A stretch of 64,000 nucleotides of DNA. Origin: Halobacteriales archaeon YIM A00013 (GTDB lineage Archaea; Halobacteriota; Halobacteria; Halobacteriales; Haloarculaceae). Position 1 is the first letter of the stretch; the number at the start of each line of letters is the position of its first letter. The position numbers were made by a program, and so were the translations under genes. Below, piece after piece: positions 26,490 to 36,097 of this stretch. The notes beneath the pieces are model-generated. The model had not been told where the DNA came from. It ran no database searches and worked only from the letters and a program-made list of their open reading frames with translations. Location: contig JAKCFM010000001.1 in assembly GCA_025041195.1 (NCBI GenBank), positions 434,001 through 498,000 of the forward strand, read 5' to 3'.

Positions 26490-26840
26490 TCAGGACTGCT
26501 CGTGCTCTCTGGTCAGGTTACGTGCTTTGTCGAGCACCGCCTGGGCCTGTGCGTCGAGCGCCTCACCGCCTGTGACCATCGAGGGATCGACCGCGTGGTC
26601 GTGGTCGTGATCATGAGTCGGTGTCGTATCCTCGAACAGCTGTGGAAATTCGGTTGTCGCGACCACATCCGAGAGTTCCGCTCCAAGCTCGTCTTCGCCC
26701 ATCGATCCCCACTCCGGTACCGTTTCCTCAAGATACGTCTCGTGGTCGTCGCCATGAACCATCGCACGAAACGCGAGATGATTGGCCAGATGCGACTCGT
26801 CCGCCTGCGGTATCGAACAGACCGGACACTCATAGCCCAT
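26490..26840 (-). CDS. DUF5810-like zinc-finger protein
   Basis: 116 residues from the ATG at 26840. A TATA-like element at about 26862-26873 lies 26 bp upstream, which rules out the longer frame to 26981. The protein opens with a single C2H2-like finger: GYECPVCSIPQADESHLANH then LAFRAMVHGDDH. The rest is acidic, with a His-Asp run (THDHDHDH) and a helical end DAQAQAVLDKARNLTREHEQ. The size and finger match the haloarchaeal DUF5810 family. Finger proteins of this size in haloarchaea may bind DNA or protein. It lies 47 bp upstream of the DUF5809-like gene. Confidence 0.78.
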   Translation of the reverse strand: MGYECPVCSIPQADESHLANHLAFRAMVHGDDHETYLEETVPEWGSMGEDELGAELSDVVATTEFPQLFEDTTPTHDHDHDHAVDPSMVTGGEALDAQAQAVLDKARNLTREHEQS

Positions 26841-27056
26841 ACCTGACAGTCGCAGGGGGGCGAAAATATCCCTTTCGCCGCGGGTATCGATTGAAACTGT
26901 GTCACGATGTACCGTCGATCGGGCAGATGTGTTAATATAGCATATATGGATTAATATTATATAGACTGAACCGCTAGTCACGGCAATGATTGCGAGTAGC
27001 CGTTCGATTGCATCACGTGGCCGAGAGCGCTTGACCAGCTGGGGGGATGTCTGACG

Positions 27057-28349
27057 ATGGCAACCGGAGCGTCCGTCCCGAAGGATTCCACCGAAGAGCC
27101 CACTGAGGAGTCAGCGCTCGAAACTGCCCGCCGGCAGCTCGACCAGGCGGCGACGCTGCTTGATATCGATCCGAACGTCGTCGAACGGCTAAAACATCCA
27201 CAGCGGGTCGAGCGGGTTTCGGTACCGCTCGAACGCGATGATGGTTCCGTTGAGGTGTTTACAGGGTATCGGGCCCAGCACGATTCGGTCCGTGGGCCGT
27301 TCAAGGGTGGGCTCCGATACCATCCTGACGTGAGCGAGGACGAATGTATCGGACTGGCAATGTGGATGACCTGGAAGTGCGCGGTGATGGATCTCCCGTT
27401 CGGCGGTGCGAAAGGCGGGGTCGTCGTCGATCCGAAGACGCTCTCGGACGAGGAAAAAGAGCGGCTTACCCGACGATTCACCCAGGAGCTTCGCGACGTA
27501 ATCGGGCCGATGGACGACATTCCGGCCCCAGATATGGGAACGGACGCCGAAACGATGGGCTGGATCATGGACGCCTACAGCATGCAAGAAGGCGAGACGA
27601 CGCCGGGCGTCGTCACCGGCAAGCCACCGGTGATCGGCGGTTCCTACGGTCGAGCTGAGGCACCTGGTCGGAGTGTTGCGATCATCACCCGTGAGGTCTG
27701 TGAGTACTACGATTACGACCTCTCGGAAACGACGGTTGCAGTCCAGGGCTTTGGTAGCGTCGGCGCGAACGCGGCCACGCTCCTCGATTCGTGGGGAGCA
27801 AACGTCGTCGCCGTGAGCGATGTTGATGGTGGCGTTTACGATCCCGAGGGACTCGACACCTCGGCGATCAAATCCCACGGCGAGCAGCCAACGGCGGTTG
27901 GTTCCGCTGAGGATGCAGAGCGGATCAGCAACGATGAGCTCTTGACGCTTGACGTTGACGTGCTCATTCCGGCAGCGATCGGCAACGTGCTCACCGAGGC
28001 CAACGCGCACGATGTTGATGCATCGATCATCGTCGAAGGCGCGAACGGTCCGACCACCTCAACAGCAGGCGCGATCTTTGAGCAGCGTGGCATTCCGGTG
28101 ATTCCAGACATTCTGGCCAACGCGGGCGGCGTGACCGTCTCGTACTTCGAGTGGCTCCAGGACATCAATCGGCAGGGCTGGACGCTCGAACGGGTTAACG
28201 AGGAGCTCGAATCACGAATGCTGACTGCCTGGGAAAACGTTCAGGAAGCCCACGAACTCGATGCGGACGTGTCGTGGCGGGATGCTACCTACGTGGTTGG
28301 ACTCCAGCGGATCGTCGAGGCCCACACCTACCGCGGACTCTGGCCTTAG
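27057..28349 (+). CDS. gdhA: Glutamate dehydrogenase
   Basis: 430 residues, the length of hexameric small-subunit GDH. The substrate site is [12 protein letters not shown] near 113-124, with the catalytic Lys, and a preceding block [16 protein letters not shown]. The dinucleotide-binding fingerprint is [10 protein letters not shown] near 234, and the C-terminal part has [15 protein letters not shown]. It interconverts glutamate and 2-oxoglutarate plus ammonia. NAD or NADP preference is not clear from sequence alone. The divergent promoter region holds AT-rich blocks at 26930-26966 and would leave a leader of about 70 nt or more. The stop overlaps by four bases the stop of the convergent permease gene. 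Confidence 0.96.
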   Translation: MATGASVPKDSTEEPTEESALETARRQLDQAATLLDIDPNVVERLKHPQRVERVSVPLERDDGSVEVFTGYRAQHDSVRGPFKGGLRYHPDVSEDECIGLAMWMTWKCAVMDLPFGGAKGGVVVDPKTLSDEEKERLTRRFTQELRDVIGPMDDIPAPDMGTDAETMGWIMDAYSMQEGETTPGVVTGKPPVIGGSYGRAEAPGRSVAIITREVCEYYDYDLSETTVAVQGFGSVGANAATLLDSWGANVVAVSDVDGGVYDPEGLDTSAIKSHGEQPTAVGSAEDAERISNDELLTLDVDVLIPAAIGNVLTEANAHDVDASIIVEGANGPTTSTAGAIFEQRGIPVIPDILANAGGVTVSYFEWLQDINRQGWTLERVNEELESRMLTAWENVQEAHELDADVSWRDATYVVGLQRIVEAHTYRGLWP

Positions 28350-29350
28350 AGCAGATCCGTTTTCTTGAACTGGTAGTAGCCAAATAGCGGCGTTATCACC
28401 ATCCAGGCGAGGAGGACGATCGCCGCGACGGTTGGTGTTTTTGCGATCGTCTCCGTATTCGAGATTATCTCCATTGACCCGTCTACCCAGACCCTGTCAC
28501 TTGGAAAGAATAAGAATGGATGTTCGCGCTGCATCGTTGCGAACAGCGATGTGAGCGTGATGTATGCGTTGAACGGATTCAACGCGGCAATCCAGTAGAA
28601 CCACTCCGGATGCGGTGGGTTGGTTTCCCAGACCAGCAGGAATCTGATCGCTGTCCAGCCAATCCGCAGCGTGGCCAGCGCTGTGACCACGATGGCGACA
28701 ACCTGGTAGATCGAGTTTCCGTACGTTGATGCGGTGAGACCCAGGCCAACGAACATCAGCGCGTACGGCACGGACACCGCAGCCAGGCCGGCCATGGCCA
28801 TGAATGAGCCTGACTGGTAGGTCAGCTCAACGATGATTCCTGCCAACAGCAGTCCCAGAACGAGCGGGATGACCACAACGAGCGATCGGCTGATGAATTT
28901 TCCGATGAATGCATCCGATCGGCTGTTTGGCAATCCCACCAGGAATCGAATGCTACCCGAATTTCGCTCGCCAATGATGGTTGCGTAGCTCGAAAGGAGC
29001 GCCACGACAGGAATAACCAGCGACAATACGCTTCCAATGCCCACCACAGCCGCGCCCATTGGTGGCCGCATTGAAAGTGGCCTACTGTACCCTAGTGCGA
29101 GACCAATCGCAATGGCGGTGAACAGTCCGGTTGTGATGGCAATCTGCTTCGGATCGCCGAGAAAGACGAGTGCGAGGAGAATTCCAACAGCAAGCAACCC
29201 GCCCACCAGTCCAACCACCGGGCCCGGATTCAGTCCAACCAGACCGATAATAACGACGGTGCTCAGTGCGGTGATTGCGGCCACCGCCGCGCCCGTTCGA
29301 GAGCGATAGACGCTGGTGAGATCCCGTCGGAGCACGTCCTCGACGGTCAT
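28346..29350 (-). CDS. ABC-2 type transporter permease
   Basis: 334 residues with about six membrane helices grouped as in ABC-2 exporters, including [20 protein letters not shown] near the N-terminus and [20 protein letters not shown] between helices, which marks the cytoplasmic coupling region. It begins at ATG 29350, overlapping the stop of the ATPase gene by four bases. The pair forms one exporter half-system. Haloarchaea have many copies of this pair, acting on unknown hydrophobic substrates, drugs or sodium. Its stop interlocks with the gdh stop in a 4-bp convergent overlap. Confidence 0.88.
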   Translation of the reverse strand: MTVEDVLRRDLTSVYRSRTGAAVAAITALSTVVIIGLVGLNPGPVVGLVGGLLAVGILLALVFLGDPKQIAITTGLFTAIAIGLALGYSRPLSMRPPMGAAVVGIGSVLSLVIPVVALLSSYATIIGERNSGSIRFLVGLPNSRSDAFIGKFISRSLVVVIPLVLGLLLAGIIVELTYQSGSFMAMAGLAAVSVPYALMFVGLGLTASTYGNSIYQVVAIVVTALATLRIGWTAIRFLLVWETNPPHPEWFYWIAALNPFNAYITLTSLFATMQREHPFLFFPSDRVWVDGSMEIISNTETIAKTPTVAAIVLLAWMVITPLFGYYQFKKTDLL

Positions 29351-30258
29351 TGTGCAACCTCCGTCACTGCTGAGAACACGTCGTCGAGCTGTGAGTCGTT
29401 CGTGGTGAAATCAACGAGCTGGCCGCCTTCAGATGCGGTGTTGAGCACCCTGAGCTTCGTTTCGGCGTCGTCTCTGCATTTGATCCTGATGCGGTTGTTC
29501 TCGGTGCGCACGGACCTGACGCCCGCAAGCCCGCGAAGCAGTTCGAGGAGGTCATCGGTGATCCGTTCGAGCTGCAGTTCGAGTCGGGTTCGACCACCAA
29601 GTTTGGACTCCAGTTCGTCGATCGGGCCGACGGTTTCGAGCCGTCCCGATCTGAGAATGCCGATCCGATCGGCAACGGCCTCGACCTGCGAGAGGATGTG
29701 ACTCGAAAAGAACACCGTCGCTCCGCGGTCGGCCTGCGAGCGGACGATGTCGCGGAGCAGCCGCGCGCCGTTTGGGTCGAGTCCCGTCGTCGGCTCATCA
29801 AACACCAGCAGATCGGGCTCGCCAACGATGGCCATGGCGATGGCCAGCCGCTGGGCCATCCCCTTCGAAAACGTCCCCGCACGCCGATCAGCGGCGTCTC
29901 CCAATGCGACGCGATCCAAGAGCTCGTCTGGATTGTCGGCTGCGTCTTTCGTCGCGATCGCGTGTTCGACGTGTTCGCGCGCGGTCAGGCGCGGATAGAC
30001 GCCGTATCCCTCCAGTAGAAGCCCCGAGCGCTGACGGACCGACACGGAGTTTTCGTGGACATCCTCTCCGAACAGCCGAACCCCACCGCTCGTCGGACTC
30101 GTGAAATCCAGCATCACGTTGATCGTCGTCGTCTTTCCCGCACCATTGGGTCCGAGAAAGCCAAACACCTCTCCACGCTCAACCGACAGTGAAAGTTCAT
30201 CAACGGCCGTGACGGAGCCGTATCGCTTCGTCAGGTTGTTTATTCCGATCGCTGGCAT
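29347..30258 (-). CDS. ABC-2 type transporter ATPase
   Basis: 303 residues from ATG 30258. The longer frame to 30525 lies in the upstream gap and is not part of this protein. Walker A is GPNGAGKTTT near residue 40, then the Q-loop, the signature FSKGMAQR near 130-140 (a mild variant of LSGGQ) and Walker B LLVFDEPTTGLD near 155. The C-terminal 90 residues carry the usual regulatory segment of ABC-2 ATPases. It couples with the permease downstream, with a four-base overlap. Conservation is good, so it is presumably active. Confidence 0.93.
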   Translation of the reverse strand: MPAIGINNLTKRYGSVTAVDELSLSVERGEVFGFLGPNGAGKTTTINVMLDFTSPTSGGVRLFGEDVHENSVSVRQRSGLLLEGYGVYPRLTAREHVEHAIATKDAADNPDELLDRVALGDAADRRAGTFSKGMAQRLAIAMAIVGEPDLLVFDEPTTGLDPNGARLLRDIVRSQADRGATVFFSSHILSQVEAVADRIGILRSGRLETVGPIDELESKLGGRTRLELQLERITDDLLELLRGLAGVRSVRTENNRIRIKCRDDAETKLRVLNTASEGGQLVDFTTNDSQLDDVFSAVTEVAQ

Positions 30259-30636
30259 TGTCGCTAGATTGGAACTGCCATACCGTACGGCATAACTCTT
30301 CTGTCTGACAGGTACTGCTGGTGGTTCTGAACGAATGTGTACCGCTTGAGACAGGCAGTTCAGCCACCAACCAGCAACTGCAGGATCCGTGTTTCGTTGG
30401 GTGTTCAGATCGTTGTGAACCGATTCATCGCTATCAAGTTGCACCAAAATCACCAGTAATATCGTTTGGGTAGTGGACACCACATACCAGCGACCGAATC
30501 CGACGAGTGCGACGAACACACCCAACGGTGTGGCTGTGGTTCGAGCCGGTGATCCGTTGATAGCTGCTACGAAGACAGCATACAGTACGAACCAATCGGG
30601 AACTATTTTTTGAATAGCATGGTATGAATTGCATAC
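30259..30636. other. Intergenic stretch between ABC exporter and M48 protease, with a possible gene remnant on the minus strand
   Basis: 378 bp. On the minus strand, the frame that opens near 30610 and runs to about 30430 encodes a hydrophobic piece resembling a membrane protein end (DWFVLYAVFVAAINGSPA, then LGVFVALVGFGRWYVVS). It has no ATG or GTG start in frame and only a TTG at 30523-30525. It may be a remnant. The rest holds the promoters of the ATPase gene (minus) and of the protease gene (plus), with AT-rich DNA at 30598-30635. No RNA gene seen. Confidence 0.4.
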
Positions 30637-32076
30637 ATGACTGCATTGACAGCTGAACCTGTCTGGTATAAATCAATCCCAACCACCTGTCTCATCTTGG
30701 GACCCGTCTTCGTTGTACTCTGGGCAGTTTCTGGCTACATCGGATTTCTCTCGCCACAACCGCCTATCGTCGGTGGGTTCATCCTCACGATCATCCTGGG
30801 CTGTTTTCTCGACCGGACGGAACGCCGGGGGGTGGCACGCATGCTATCTGGCATAACCCTGATTTTCATGGGTGTGGCGGTCGTCTACGGGCTGCTCTTC
30901 GCGGAGTCGTTCTGGGTGTCAGTCTACGATGAAGTCGTGGCAATTGTGGATATTCTCAATTTTTTCGTCGGGATCGGCTGGATCACGGTTGGTGAACCGC
31001 TCGTAGAAAACGCTCAATTCGTCCTCGGACGGCCGGCACCGTTTGTTGGTGTGCTCGGCATCGTTTGTCTCTGTGCGTCCATTCTCATTGGCGCCGGCCT
31101 CCGAACTATCCGATCGATCTCGTTGCTACTATTGGGTGGGAAAATGGTCGTGTTGCTGGTGGTGTTGTTTTCACTGACCGTCATCATGGTCGTCGCGTTC
31201 TGGCACGTCGTCAATACGCCAGTGAGTCTGGTCTTCTATTTCGTTGCGTCGAACGCTCCCAACTACGTGATATCCACCCTGTTCGTCGGCCACCATCTGC
31301 TGGGCGAGTTCAATTGGATGCGTTCGTTTCCCGACCACGTAACGCCAGAGCAACGCTCCTGTGAGCAAAATTCAGTGGTTAAAGAGATCGTCGGGCGAAT
31401 CGCCACGCAGTACGACATCCCAGCGCCCACAGTCGCCAGTATTGACGGCCAGGAGCCGGTCGTGTACACGGTTGGCTACCGACCAACGACCACGACGCTG
31501 GTGATCTATTCATCCGTGCTTGACCGGCTCTCAAGACGAGAGTTGGAGGCTGTGATCGCTCACGAACTCGCGCACGTCGCTAACGGCGACGCGATGGTGA
31601 TGACGATTGCATCGCTTCCCATGTCGCTCGTTTCCCGACTCCATTCACAGGCCACGACGAATCCGTTTTTGTACCGTGACGGGTTTCTCGGGTGGATTGG
31701 CTCGAAACTGTGGAACGGGGGATTGGTCCTGTTTGGCGTGTATCTCAAAATTGTCGCTGAACTGATCACACTACTCAGCCGACCGTTCGTAACGGCCGTC
31801 ACTCGTGCCCGTGAGCGAGCAGCCGACCGGGCTGCAGTCGCCGTGCTGGGAACACCAGCGCCACTGGCGAGCGCACTCAGAACGCTCGATTCAACCCGGC
31901 CGGGGACGCTCTCAAGTGAGCTTCGCGACGTCTCGATGCTTGGAATCGTTCCACTCGATGGGAATCAACAAACGGCGGTCTTTCCGTCACATCCATCCGT
32001 TGCGGACCGGATTTCGGCGTTCGCTGACACAGACGAACTTCCTCCCGGACTCATGGAACCATCTCGCGAATCATGA
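30637..32076 (+). CDS. M48 family membrane metalloprotease (HtpX-like)
   Basis: 479 residues. The N-terminal 220 residues carry about six membrane helices, more than in bacterial HtpX. The zinc motif is AVIAHELAHVANGD near 305-318 (HExxH) and the third ligand lies in ARERAADRAAVAVLG near 390. Two further hydrophobic segments near 320-380 surround the catalytic part, as in HtpX. It should cleave misfolded membrane proteins at the cytosolic side. The end IPSH-like region (VFPSHPSVADRISAF) is the typical M48 C-terminal block. The stop overlaps the convergent rimI stop region by 26 bp. Confidence 0.9.
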   Translation: MTALTAEPVWYKSIPTTCLILGPVFVVLWAVSGYIGFLSPQPPIVGGFILTIILGCFLDRTERRGVARMLSGITLIFMGVAVVYGLLFAESFWVSVYDEVVAIVDILNFFVGIGWITVGEPLVENAQFVLGRPAPFVGVLGIVCLCASILIGAGLRTIRSISLLLLGGKMVVLLVVLFSLTVIMVVAFWHVVNTPVSLVFYFVASNAPNYVISTLFVGHHLLGEFNWMRSFPDHVTPEQRSCEQNSVVKEIVGRIATQYDIPAPTVASIDGQEPVVYTVGYRPTTTTLVIYSSVLDRLSRRELEAVIAHELAHVANGDAMVMTIASLPMSLVSRLHSQATTNPFLYRDGFLGWIGSKLWNGGLVLFGVYLKIVAELITLLSRPFVTAVTRARERAADRAAVAVLGTPAPLASALRTLDSTRPGTLSSELRDVSMLGIVPLDGNQQTAVFPSHPSVADRISAFADTDELPPGLMEPSRES

Positions 32077-32548
32077 TCAACGCATCCTCACCGTCGTGAT
32101 AGTAGCGAGGAATCGTCTGATGATAGACGAACCCGTGGGATCGATAGCAGTTGATGGCACTGGTGTTCGACCGTCGCACCTCAAGTTTGACGGTCGCTGC
32201 ACCGCGCAACCCGAGATCGGAGAGCGCTCGCTGAAGAATTGTCGACCCGATTCGTTCTCCCCGGTGGTCGGGATGGACGGCAAAATCCTTGATATGACCG
32301 ATTGCTTGGCCGTGATTCGGCGTTATATCGGCAACGATGTAGCCCACGATCGTTCCCGAACGCTCGCCGACGAGAAACGTAGGCTCACCAAGAAACTGCT
32401 CGAACGCCTCAAGGTTCCAGGGCTGTGCGAACGATGCCTGCTCGATCCGATACACCGAGAGCAGATCTGCGCGCACAGCCTGACGAACGGCGCAGTTGGT
32501 GTCGGGAACGATTGCGGTCACACCTGGTGGTAGGTGGGGTTCGCTCAT
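32051..32548 (-). CDS. rimI: Ribosomal-protein-S18-alanine N-acetyltransferase (RimI type)
   Basis: 165 residues, one GNAT fold. VRQAVRADLLSVYRIEQASF is the N-terminal GNAT block. The acetyl-CoA loop is FAVHPDHRGERIGSTILQRA near 90-110 (R-x-x-x-x-G/A), followed by VKLEVRRSNTSAINCYRSHG, which is strongly RimI-like. It would acetylate protein N-termini, in archaea a broad set of substrates. It lies 42 bp downstream of the aconitase gene on the same strand. Its 3' end overlaps that of the convergent protease gene by 26 bp. Confidence 0.9.
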   Translation of the reverse strand: MSEPHLPPGVTAIVPDTNCAVRQAVRADLLSVYRIEQASFAQPWNLEAFEQFLGEPTFLVGERSGTIVGYIVADITPNHGQAIGHIKDFAVHPDHRGERIGSTILQRALSDLGLRGAATVKLEVRRSNTSAINCYRSHGFVYHQTIPRYYHDGEDALIMIREMVP

Positions 32549-32590
32549 AGGTCTGCCGTCAGACGCGAAAAAACCGCAGTCGCAGTATCC

Positions 32591-34567
32591 TCAGTCGTCC
32601 GCCGGGGCCGCGCCGTCGGAGCCAAAGGAGTGCTGCTTGCGGGTGTGGGCTAGCTTGCCGCCGTCAGCAACGATCTCACGCTCGCGCTCTGAAGCGTTGA
32701 GCGCTGCAGTGAGCTCCCAATCGTCATTAATGCGGACGGTGAACGTCTCTTTGCCGTCACGCACGCCCTGCGCAACGTCGTCGACGATCTCGATCTGGTC
32801 GCCCTGTTCGATCCGCTCGTAATCCGCATCGTCGATTTCGAGCGGGAGCAGGCCGAAGTTGAACAGATTCGCCTTGTGAATCCGGGCGAAGCTCTGTGCA
32901 AGCACACCTTTCACACCGAGGAACATCGGACAGAGAGCTGCGTGCTCACGCGAGGAGCCCTGGCCGTAGTTCTCACCGGCAACGAGGAAGCCACCGTCGG
33001 AATCGAGCGCCCGTTGTGGGAACGACTCATCAACACGGGTCAGCGTGAAGTTGGCGTACTCGGGGATGTTCGACCGGAACTTCAGTGCCTCTGCGTTGGC
33101 AGGCGTGATGTGATCGGTCGTGATGTTGTCGCCCATCTTGAGGAGATTTTCGCCAACCAGGCGCTCGCCCATCTCGTCTTTCAGGGGAACATCTGCGATG
33201 TTCGGGCCCTTGACGAGCTCGTTGTCAACGGCTTCGTCTGGCGCGATGAGATCGGTCGTCGAGCCATCGTACTGCTCTGGCATCTCCAGTCCTGGTGGCT
33301 CAAGGTCGCCGAGCTCCTCTGCAAGATCGCGTGGATCAACGATTTCGCCCTTGATTGCGGCCGCAGTGGCCACCTCCGGCGAGCACAGATAGACCGAGTC
33401 GTCCTCAATACCCGACCGACCCTCGAAGTTGCGGTTGAAGGTACGCAGACTCACTGAATCGCTTGCTGGCACGTGACCAATGCCGATACAGGCACCACAG
33501 GTAGCCTCCGAGAAGTTCACACCAGCGGCCATCATTTCGGCGGTCCAGCCCTGTCGGGCGAGGATCTCCGAGGCCTGCTTCGAACCGGGTGCGACGATCA
33601 GGTCCGTCTTCATATCGACTTCACGGCCTTCGAGCATCTTCGCTGCCGGGAGGATGTCTTCGTAGGCACCGTTGGTACACGAGCCGATGATGACCTGCTC
33701 GACGGACTCGCCGGCGACCTCACGAACCGGCACGACGTTGTCCGGCATCGACGGCGTCGCAATGAGTGGCTCAAGATCCGAAAGATCGATGGTGAGCTCG
33801 TCGTCGTACTCGGCGTCCGCATCCGGGCCGATCTCGACGTGGTCGTCCTCGCGACCGAGGCGGCTGAGATACTCCTTCGTGTTATCGTCAGTCGGGAAGA
33901 TTGAGGAGGTTGCTCCGAGCTCCGTTCCCATGTTGGTGATCGTCGTCCGCTCCGGAACTGAGAGCGTTTCGACACCGGGGCCGGTGTACTCGAAGATCTT
34001 GTCCACACCGCCCTTCACGGAGAGCCGGCGCAGCATCTCAAGAATGACGTCCTTTGCGGTCGCCCAGTCCGGAAGCTCGCCCTCAAGTCGAACGTTGACG
34101 ATCTCCGGCACGTCGATGTAGTAGGCGCCACCGCCCATTGCGACCGTCACGTCAAGCCCGCCAGCACCGATCGCGAGCTCGCCGAGCCCACCAGGCGTCG
34201 GCGTGTGTGAGTCGCTGCCGAGCATCGTCTTGCCCGGTGCTGCAAAGTTTTCCTTGTGCACGTTGTGACAGATGCCGTTGCCCGGCCGTGAGAAGTGGGC
34301 ACCGTACGTTCCGGCCGCCGACCGAAGGAATCGGTGGTCGTCCGTGTTCTTAAAGTCGAACTGATAGGTCTGGTGATCACAGTACTGTGCAGCCAGTTCT
34401 GTTTGCACTTCGTCGAGCCCAAGCGCTTCGAACTGGAGCCAGACGAGCGTCCCCGTCGTGTCCTGTGTGAGCACTTGATCGATCTCGATGCCGATCTCCT
34501 CGCCCGTTTCGAGTTCCCCTTCGACGAGGTGATCGTCCAGAATTTTCTCAGTGAGCGTCTGTCCCAT
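32591..34567 (-). CDS. acn: Aconitate hydratase
   Basis: 658 residues from ATG 34567 (GQTLTEKILDDHLVEGELET). The start is supported by GGTATAAAC (TATA) at 34593-34601, about 28 bp upstream, which places transcription at the ATG. The frame upstream to 34606 is spurious. The Fe-S cluster ligands are seen as IGSCTNGAYEDI near 305 and CGACIGIGHVP near 370. The swivel domain near the C-terminus has SSREHAALCPMFLGVKGVLA. It isomerises citrate to isocitrate in the citric acid cycle. The single-chain archaeal type without the long N-terminal extension fits the length. Confidence 0.96.
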   Translation of the reverse strand: MGQTLTEKILDDHLVEGELETGEEIGIEIDQVLTQDTTGTLVWLQFEALGLDEVQTELAAQYCDHQTYQFDFKNTDDHRFLRSAAGTYGAHFSRPGNGICHNVHKENFAAPGKTMLGSDSHTPTPGGLGELAIGAGGLDVTVAMGGGAYYIDVPEIVNVRLEGELPDWATAKDVILEMLRRLSVKGGVDKIFEYTGPGVETLSVPERTTITNMGTELGATSSIFPTDDNTKEYLSRLGREDDHVEIGPDADAEYDDELTIDLSDLEPLIATPSMPDNVVPVREVAGESVEQVIIGSCTNGAYEDILPAAKMLEGREVDMKTDLIVAPGSKQASEILARQGWTAEMMAAGVNFSEATCGACIGIGHVPASDSVSLRTFNRNFEGRSGIEDDSVYLCSPEVATAAAIKGEIVDPRDLAEELGDLEPPGLEMPEQYDGSTTDLIAPDEAVDNELVKGPNIADVPLKDEMGERLVGENLLKMGDNITTDHITPANAEALKFRSNIPEYANFTLTRVDESFPQRALDSDGGFLVAGENYGQGSSREHAALCPMFLGVKGVLAQSFARIHKANLFNFGLLPLEIDDADYERIEQGDQIEIVDDVAQGVRDGKETFTVRINDDWELTAALNASEREREIVADGGKLAHTRKQHSFGSDGAAPADD

Positions 34568-34592
34568 ATCGTCTCTAGTTCCACAGCCCATC

Positions 34593-34601
34593 GGTATAAA
34601 C
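34593..34601 (-). promoter_or_regulatory. TATA element of the aconitase gene
   Basis: On the minus strand the element reads GTTTATACC and ends about 26 bp before the ATG at 34567, the normal distance for a leaderless haloarchaeal transcript. Confidence 0.65.
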
Positions 34602-34714
34602 TCCACGTGTTCGGCCCCTTTTGCGCTCTCCGTGGGGAAATTGGCCGTTCGAGGGCACGAGACATCAAAATATAATTAATTTACAATAATGTTAGTTTGA
34701 AATACGCTATCGGG

Positions 34715-35248
34715 TCAGTATGGCTCGTTTTTGAGCCCGAGGTGAAAGGCGACAACGTTGAGTCCGAGATGCAACAGCGGCGTGATGACGAGCACGATGA
34801 GAATCACTAGCGGGGAGAAGGTGTCGAAAAACCATCCTGGGGCGAGAATGGGGGTGCAGATGAGTGCGCCAACGACGAAGTCGAGTTGATCCAATCCAGG
34901 GACGGGACTGCCACGTTCGCGATTCAGTCGGCGTTTCACGAGCGAAGCGCCGATGTCACCACCCATTGCTCCGCCGGCCAGTCCGAGCAGGGCAAGCAAC
35001 GGAAACGTTGGAACGAGCCCGTCTATCGGTAGCACAACGGCGAGCAGGTTGAGCAGCACTCCCGTGAGAATTCCCGAGAGCGTTCCGCCGACCGTTCCCT
35101 GCCAGGTCTTGCCGTCACCGAGCAGTCGGCGGCCACCGACCGTGTGCCCCCCATCAATCGGGCGACCGCCGCCCACGACGACGGCGGCGTTGTTGGGAAC
35201 GTACGCCGGCAGCATCGCCCAGAGTGCGACGATAACTGATTCAAACAT
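34715..35248 (-). CDS. carS: CDP-archaeol synthase CarS
   Basis: 177 residues from ATG 35248, with about four or five membrane helices. Diagnostic stretches are LPAYVPNNAAVVVGGGRPID near the start, then LGDGKTWQGTVGGTLSGIL, the archaeal CarS signature. The end carries DFVVGALICTPILAPGWFF. CarS joins CTP and unsaturated archaetidic acid to form CDP-archaeol, the precursor of archaeal phospholipids. A TTCTTAAGGG element (35272-35281, minus strand) lies 26 bp upstream. The frame extending to 35536 is an artefact of the divergent lipoprotein gene. Confidence 0.96.
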   Translation of the reverse strand: MFESVIVALWAMLPAYVPNNAAVVVGGGRPIDGGHTVGGRRLLGDGKTWQGTVGGTLSGILTGVLLNLLAVVLPIDGLVPTFPLLALLGLAGGAMGGDIGASLVKRRLNRERGSPVPGLDQLDFVVGALICTPILAPGWFFDTFSPLVILIVLVITPLLHLGLNVVAFHLGLKNEPY

Positions 35249-35338
35249 ATCCACAGTGCAGAGGGGTACTCCCTTAAGAACACGCAATCGTTGCCCAGCG
35301 AACGAAATGGGTTTGGGGCCGCCGAAGTGAACTGCACT

Positions 35339-36097
35339 ATGACAGGGCCCTACACGCGTCGGTCGGTGGTATCGCTCGTGGGTGGGCTGCTCGTTTCGAC
35401 GGCTGGCTGTGTCGATGTACTGCAGCAGTCGGCCGACGAGACCACGACAATCGAGTTTACGGAATCGTCTCCCGTCCTCACCCGAACGGCATTCGAACGC
35501 GTAGTGTCTCGCCAGGCAGAGCGGTTTGGTTCTCACGGCGTCTGGGGATCGAGGGCACCAGCGTCGGCATGGCCGCTCGATGCGGAGTTCGTTGGTGGCT
35601 GGAGCCAGTCGTGGACGGTCACCACGGAAGAAAAGTCGAAAGATGGGCTCAGGATTCCGGGTGGGGCCGTCGCTGTTATGAGCAGGCCGCAGTCTTCGTC
35701 AGACTCCCCTGCTCGGCGACAGCTGTGGCTCTGGGCGTGTGGCGCCCCGGATCAGCTTCCTGACCGGATCGGCCAGGCCACGCTGTCCGTGTTGCGGCTG
35801 TCACTGTCGATCGATTCGGGGACGATTGATGGAATCAGCCCGCAGACGGCGGTTGGACCGGACGATGCACCGGTTACCGTCGGCGTTGGGGAATCACCGA
35901 GCATCGATCGACCGATACCAGCCGGGCAGATCGTCCCAAAACGTCCAGAATCGAACGATAGTCAATCCATCACGTTCGAGTGGGCTGGCGTTCATAGCGG
36001 CCCACTCTCCGTGTTCGGCGCGTGTGCGATCACGACCGATCACCCACTCTCCGGTACGCTAACGATCGAGGCGGCCGGGTCGGCGGGAACGGTGTGA
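35339..36097 (+). CDS. Secreted lipoprotein of unknown function
   Basis: 252 residues from ATG 35339. The N-terminus TGPYTRRSVVSLVGGLLVST then AGCVDVLQQ has a twin-arginine motif and a lipobox, so it is a lipid-anchored surface protein. The mature part has WPLDAEFVGGWSQSWTVTTE and PGGAVAVMSRPQS, a pattern slightly like the haloarchaeal DUF6517 family, but I would not assign it. No enzyme motif is visible. The stop abuts the convergent sulfatase stop without a gap (TGA then CTA). It is divergent from carS across 90 bp. Confidence 0.75.
   Translation: MTGPYTRRSVVSLVGGLLVSTAGCVDVLQQSADETTTIEFTESSPVLTRTAFERVVSRQAERFGSHGVWGSRAPASAWPLDAEFVGGWSQSWTVTTEEKSKDGLRIPGGAVAVMSRPQSSSDSPARRQLWLWACGAPDQLPDRIGQATLSVLRLSLSIDSGTIDGISPQTAVGPDDAPVTVGVGESPSIDRPIPAGQIVPKRPESNDSQSITFEWAGVHSGPLSVFGACAITTDHPLSGTLTIEAAGSAGTV

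Noticed and set aside
27189-28010. 273-residue minus-strand frame opposite glutamate dehydrogenase
   Set aside because: Antisense to conserved GDH motifs.
32876-33457. 193-residue plus-strand frame opposite aconitase
   Set aside because: Shadow of the aconitase gene, whose Fe-S motifs lie on the other strand.
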